From Armatimonadota bacterium (GTDB lineage: Bacteria; Armatimonadota; UBA5829; DSUL01): a stretch of 64,000 nucleotides of DNA. Under the pieces are notes generated by a model. The model had not been told where the DNA came from, searched no databases, and was given only the letters and a program-made list of their open reading frames with translations. Position numbers and translations under genes: made by a program. The stretch spans positions 2,496,162-2,560,161 of the forward strand of contig AP024674.1 in the NCBI GenBank assembly GCA_025998755.1. Reading direction: 5' to 3'. Of the stretch, positions 63,240 through 64,000 are shown one piece after another (positions within the stretch are counted from its first letter, which is position 1; each line of letters starts with the position of its first letter).

Positions 63240-63662
63240 CTAACGCTTCCTCTTGAAAACCAGCGTGCCGGCGCCGGCGGCCAGCACAAGCAGTGAGGCC
63301 GGTTCCGGGACCATCGGAGCGATCGAAGGGGACACTCCTCCCGCCGGAAGTGAGGAGAAGCCGGCAAACGTGGGCGGCGCGGGGGGCAGTCCCGCACCCT
63401 GCCCGAAGCTGCTGAGCGACAGCGACGCCGGAGCTGTTCCGCCACCGCTACCGGAAGAGCCCGTCGGGAAGAGCACGGTGAAACCGTTGCCGGAGTTGTA
63501 GGTGGCCAGGACGACAGCGTCCATCTGATCCATTGTCATGCCCTCCGCGCCCTCCACGGGGAACGGCAGAGTGGAAGGATCCAGGACGCTGGCGTGGGCG
63601 GAGGCGGTGGCCAGAGCGGCGAGAGCCATAATTGCGAAAATGAGGGTGGATTTGCGGATCAT
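63240..63662 (-). CDS. PEP-CTERM surface protein
   Basis: 140 residues. A signal peptide (1-24, ending SAHAS), a short Gly/Ser/Pro-rich body and a C-terminal sorting signal (VPEPASLLVLAAGAGTLVF then KRKR) define the PEP-CTERM class. The PEP-CTERM tail would be cut by an exosortase and the protein delivered to the surface or biofilm matrix. No exosortase is in the window. AAGGAG lies about 14 bases before the ATG. Confidence 0.87.
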   Translation of the reverse strand: MIRKSTLIFAIMALAALATASAHASVLDPSTLPFPVEGAEGMTMDQMDAVVLATYNSGNGFTVLFPTGSSGSGGGTAPASLSLSSFGQGAGLPPAPPTFAGFSSLPAGGVSPSIAPMVPEPASLLVLAAGAGTLVFKRKR

Positions 63663-63880
63663 CGGTTTTATGATTATCTCCTTGGAGGACTGCCTGCGGA
63701 CCGGAAAGCCCGCATTCGGCCCCGTCGGTCCGGGATAAGAAAGTCTGTTTCTGTGCAGTTCGGCTCCCTCCCAGGGAGCCCCGGGGCGGCTTCTGTCTTC
63801 AGTGCGCCGTCACCCTTCATGGGTGCAAGGCGTGTGCCACAGGGGACTGTGCGTTTTGCGGGTTTTGGACGCCCAGAGTC

Positions 63881-64000
63881 TCAGACAGGCTCGATGGCGA
63901 CGCGCAGACCGATTTCCTCCAGGACTGAGGCCACCCGGTTGCAGTCCTCCAGATCTCCGCAGTAGACCACAGCCTGCCCGCGCGTGTGGGCTTCCCACAT
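63881..64000 (-). CDS. clpS: ClpS, C-terminal part (gene runs off the window)
   Basis: The last 39 residues of a protein: MWEAHTRGQAVVYCGDLEDC and NRVASVLEEIGLRVAIEPV. Met-x-x-x-His-x-x-Gly-x-Ala-Val-Val and the closing Ala-x-I-E-P match ClpS, the adaptor that delivers N-degron substrates to ClpAP. The start lies beyond base 64000. The 218 bases down to the PEP-CTERM gene hold a 7-bp hairpin (GGCTCCC/GGGAGCC near 63770) and no gene. Confidence 0.78.
   Translation of the reverse strand: MWEAHTRGQAVVYCGDLEDCNRVASVLEEIGLRVAIEPV

Noticed and set aside
63663-63880. Possible second c-di-GMP riboswitch before the PEP-CTERM gene (CGCAAAACGC, CACACGCC)
   Set aside because: It lacks the GGACGCAAAGCC core, the GAAA hairpin and the GGUUGCCG closing strand in the right order.
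63810-63998. 62-codon minus-strand open frame at the window end
   Set aside because: It overlaps the ClpS frame, which has recognisable family sequence; this one does not.

Overview
The window looks like chromosomal DNA from a GC-rich, motile bacterium with two membranes. P- and L-ring flagellar genes (flgI, flgH), a PEP-CTERM surface protein and lipoproteins imply an outer membrane. The gene mix recalls Armatimonadota-like or related deep-branching lineages: Gfo/Idh oxidoreductases, amidohydrolase-2 proteins, uroporphyrinogen-decarboxylase-like proteins, unusual glycosidases and PEP-CTERM. That assignment is inference. GTG and TTG starts are common. No rRNA, tRNA, CRISPR array or insertion sequence was recognised.

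0-7.1 kb: a secreted glycosidase-like protein, a DUF438/hemerythrin/PAS sensor behind an FNR-type palindrome, and a sugar or sugar-acid catabolic group (amidohydrolase, fucose-isomerase-like protein, mutarotase-like protein, Gfo/Idh oxidoreductase). 7.2-12.5 kb: a peroxiredoxin/redoxin pair behind a PerR-type box, a cupin, a YhaM-like nuclease, YjbQ, prs and a DUF4432 epimerase. 12.7-16.5 kb: ligA, a DUF1844 protein, a HIT protein and a family-4 uracil-DNA glycosylase.

16.5-28.6 kb: parB, with a perfect parS inside it, and parA. Then comes a small FlgM-like anti-sigma gene whose leader holds a convincing c-di-GMP-I (GEMM-I) riboswitch behind a sigma-28-like promoter with phased A-tracts. It is divergent from a complete F-type ATP synthase operon whose c subunit carries the full Na+-binding signature. 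A transglutaminase-like exported protein and a PerR-like regulator follow.

28.6-36.4 kb: a sugar isomerase/epimerase, a 1,362-residue secreted glycoside hydrolase, a PAS protein with a degenerate GGDEF domain and an M14 peptidase. 36.3-50.6 kb: a one-direction (minus) late flagellar cluster, read in transcription order as STN-domain protein, flgG, flgA, flgH, flgI, flgJ, flgM, flgN, flgK, flgL, fliW, csrA, fliC, fliD, fliS and a fliT-like gene.

50.8-58.9 kb: accessory metabolism (amidohydrolase, Gfo/Idh, URO-D-like), an intact vapBC and a deletion remnant of another, an ankyrin protein, a family-20-like glycosidase lipoprotein, and an AhpD-like gene broken by a 74-bp duplication. 58.9-59.25 kb: a perfect sigma-54 promoter driving a probable 76-nt small RNA with an anti-Shine-Dalgarno stretch, then two REP-like palindromes. 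59.25-64 kb: a family-B DNA polymerase, a group-2 sigma factor with a structured leader, a LuxR-type HTH protein, a PEP-CTERM protein and the 3' end of clpS.

The most distinctive system is regulatory. A c-di-GMP riboswitch appears to control a second FlgM, so the second messenger could set late flagellar gene expression through an anti-sigma factor. Its likely promoter is itself of the sigma-28 type, which would close a feedback loop.
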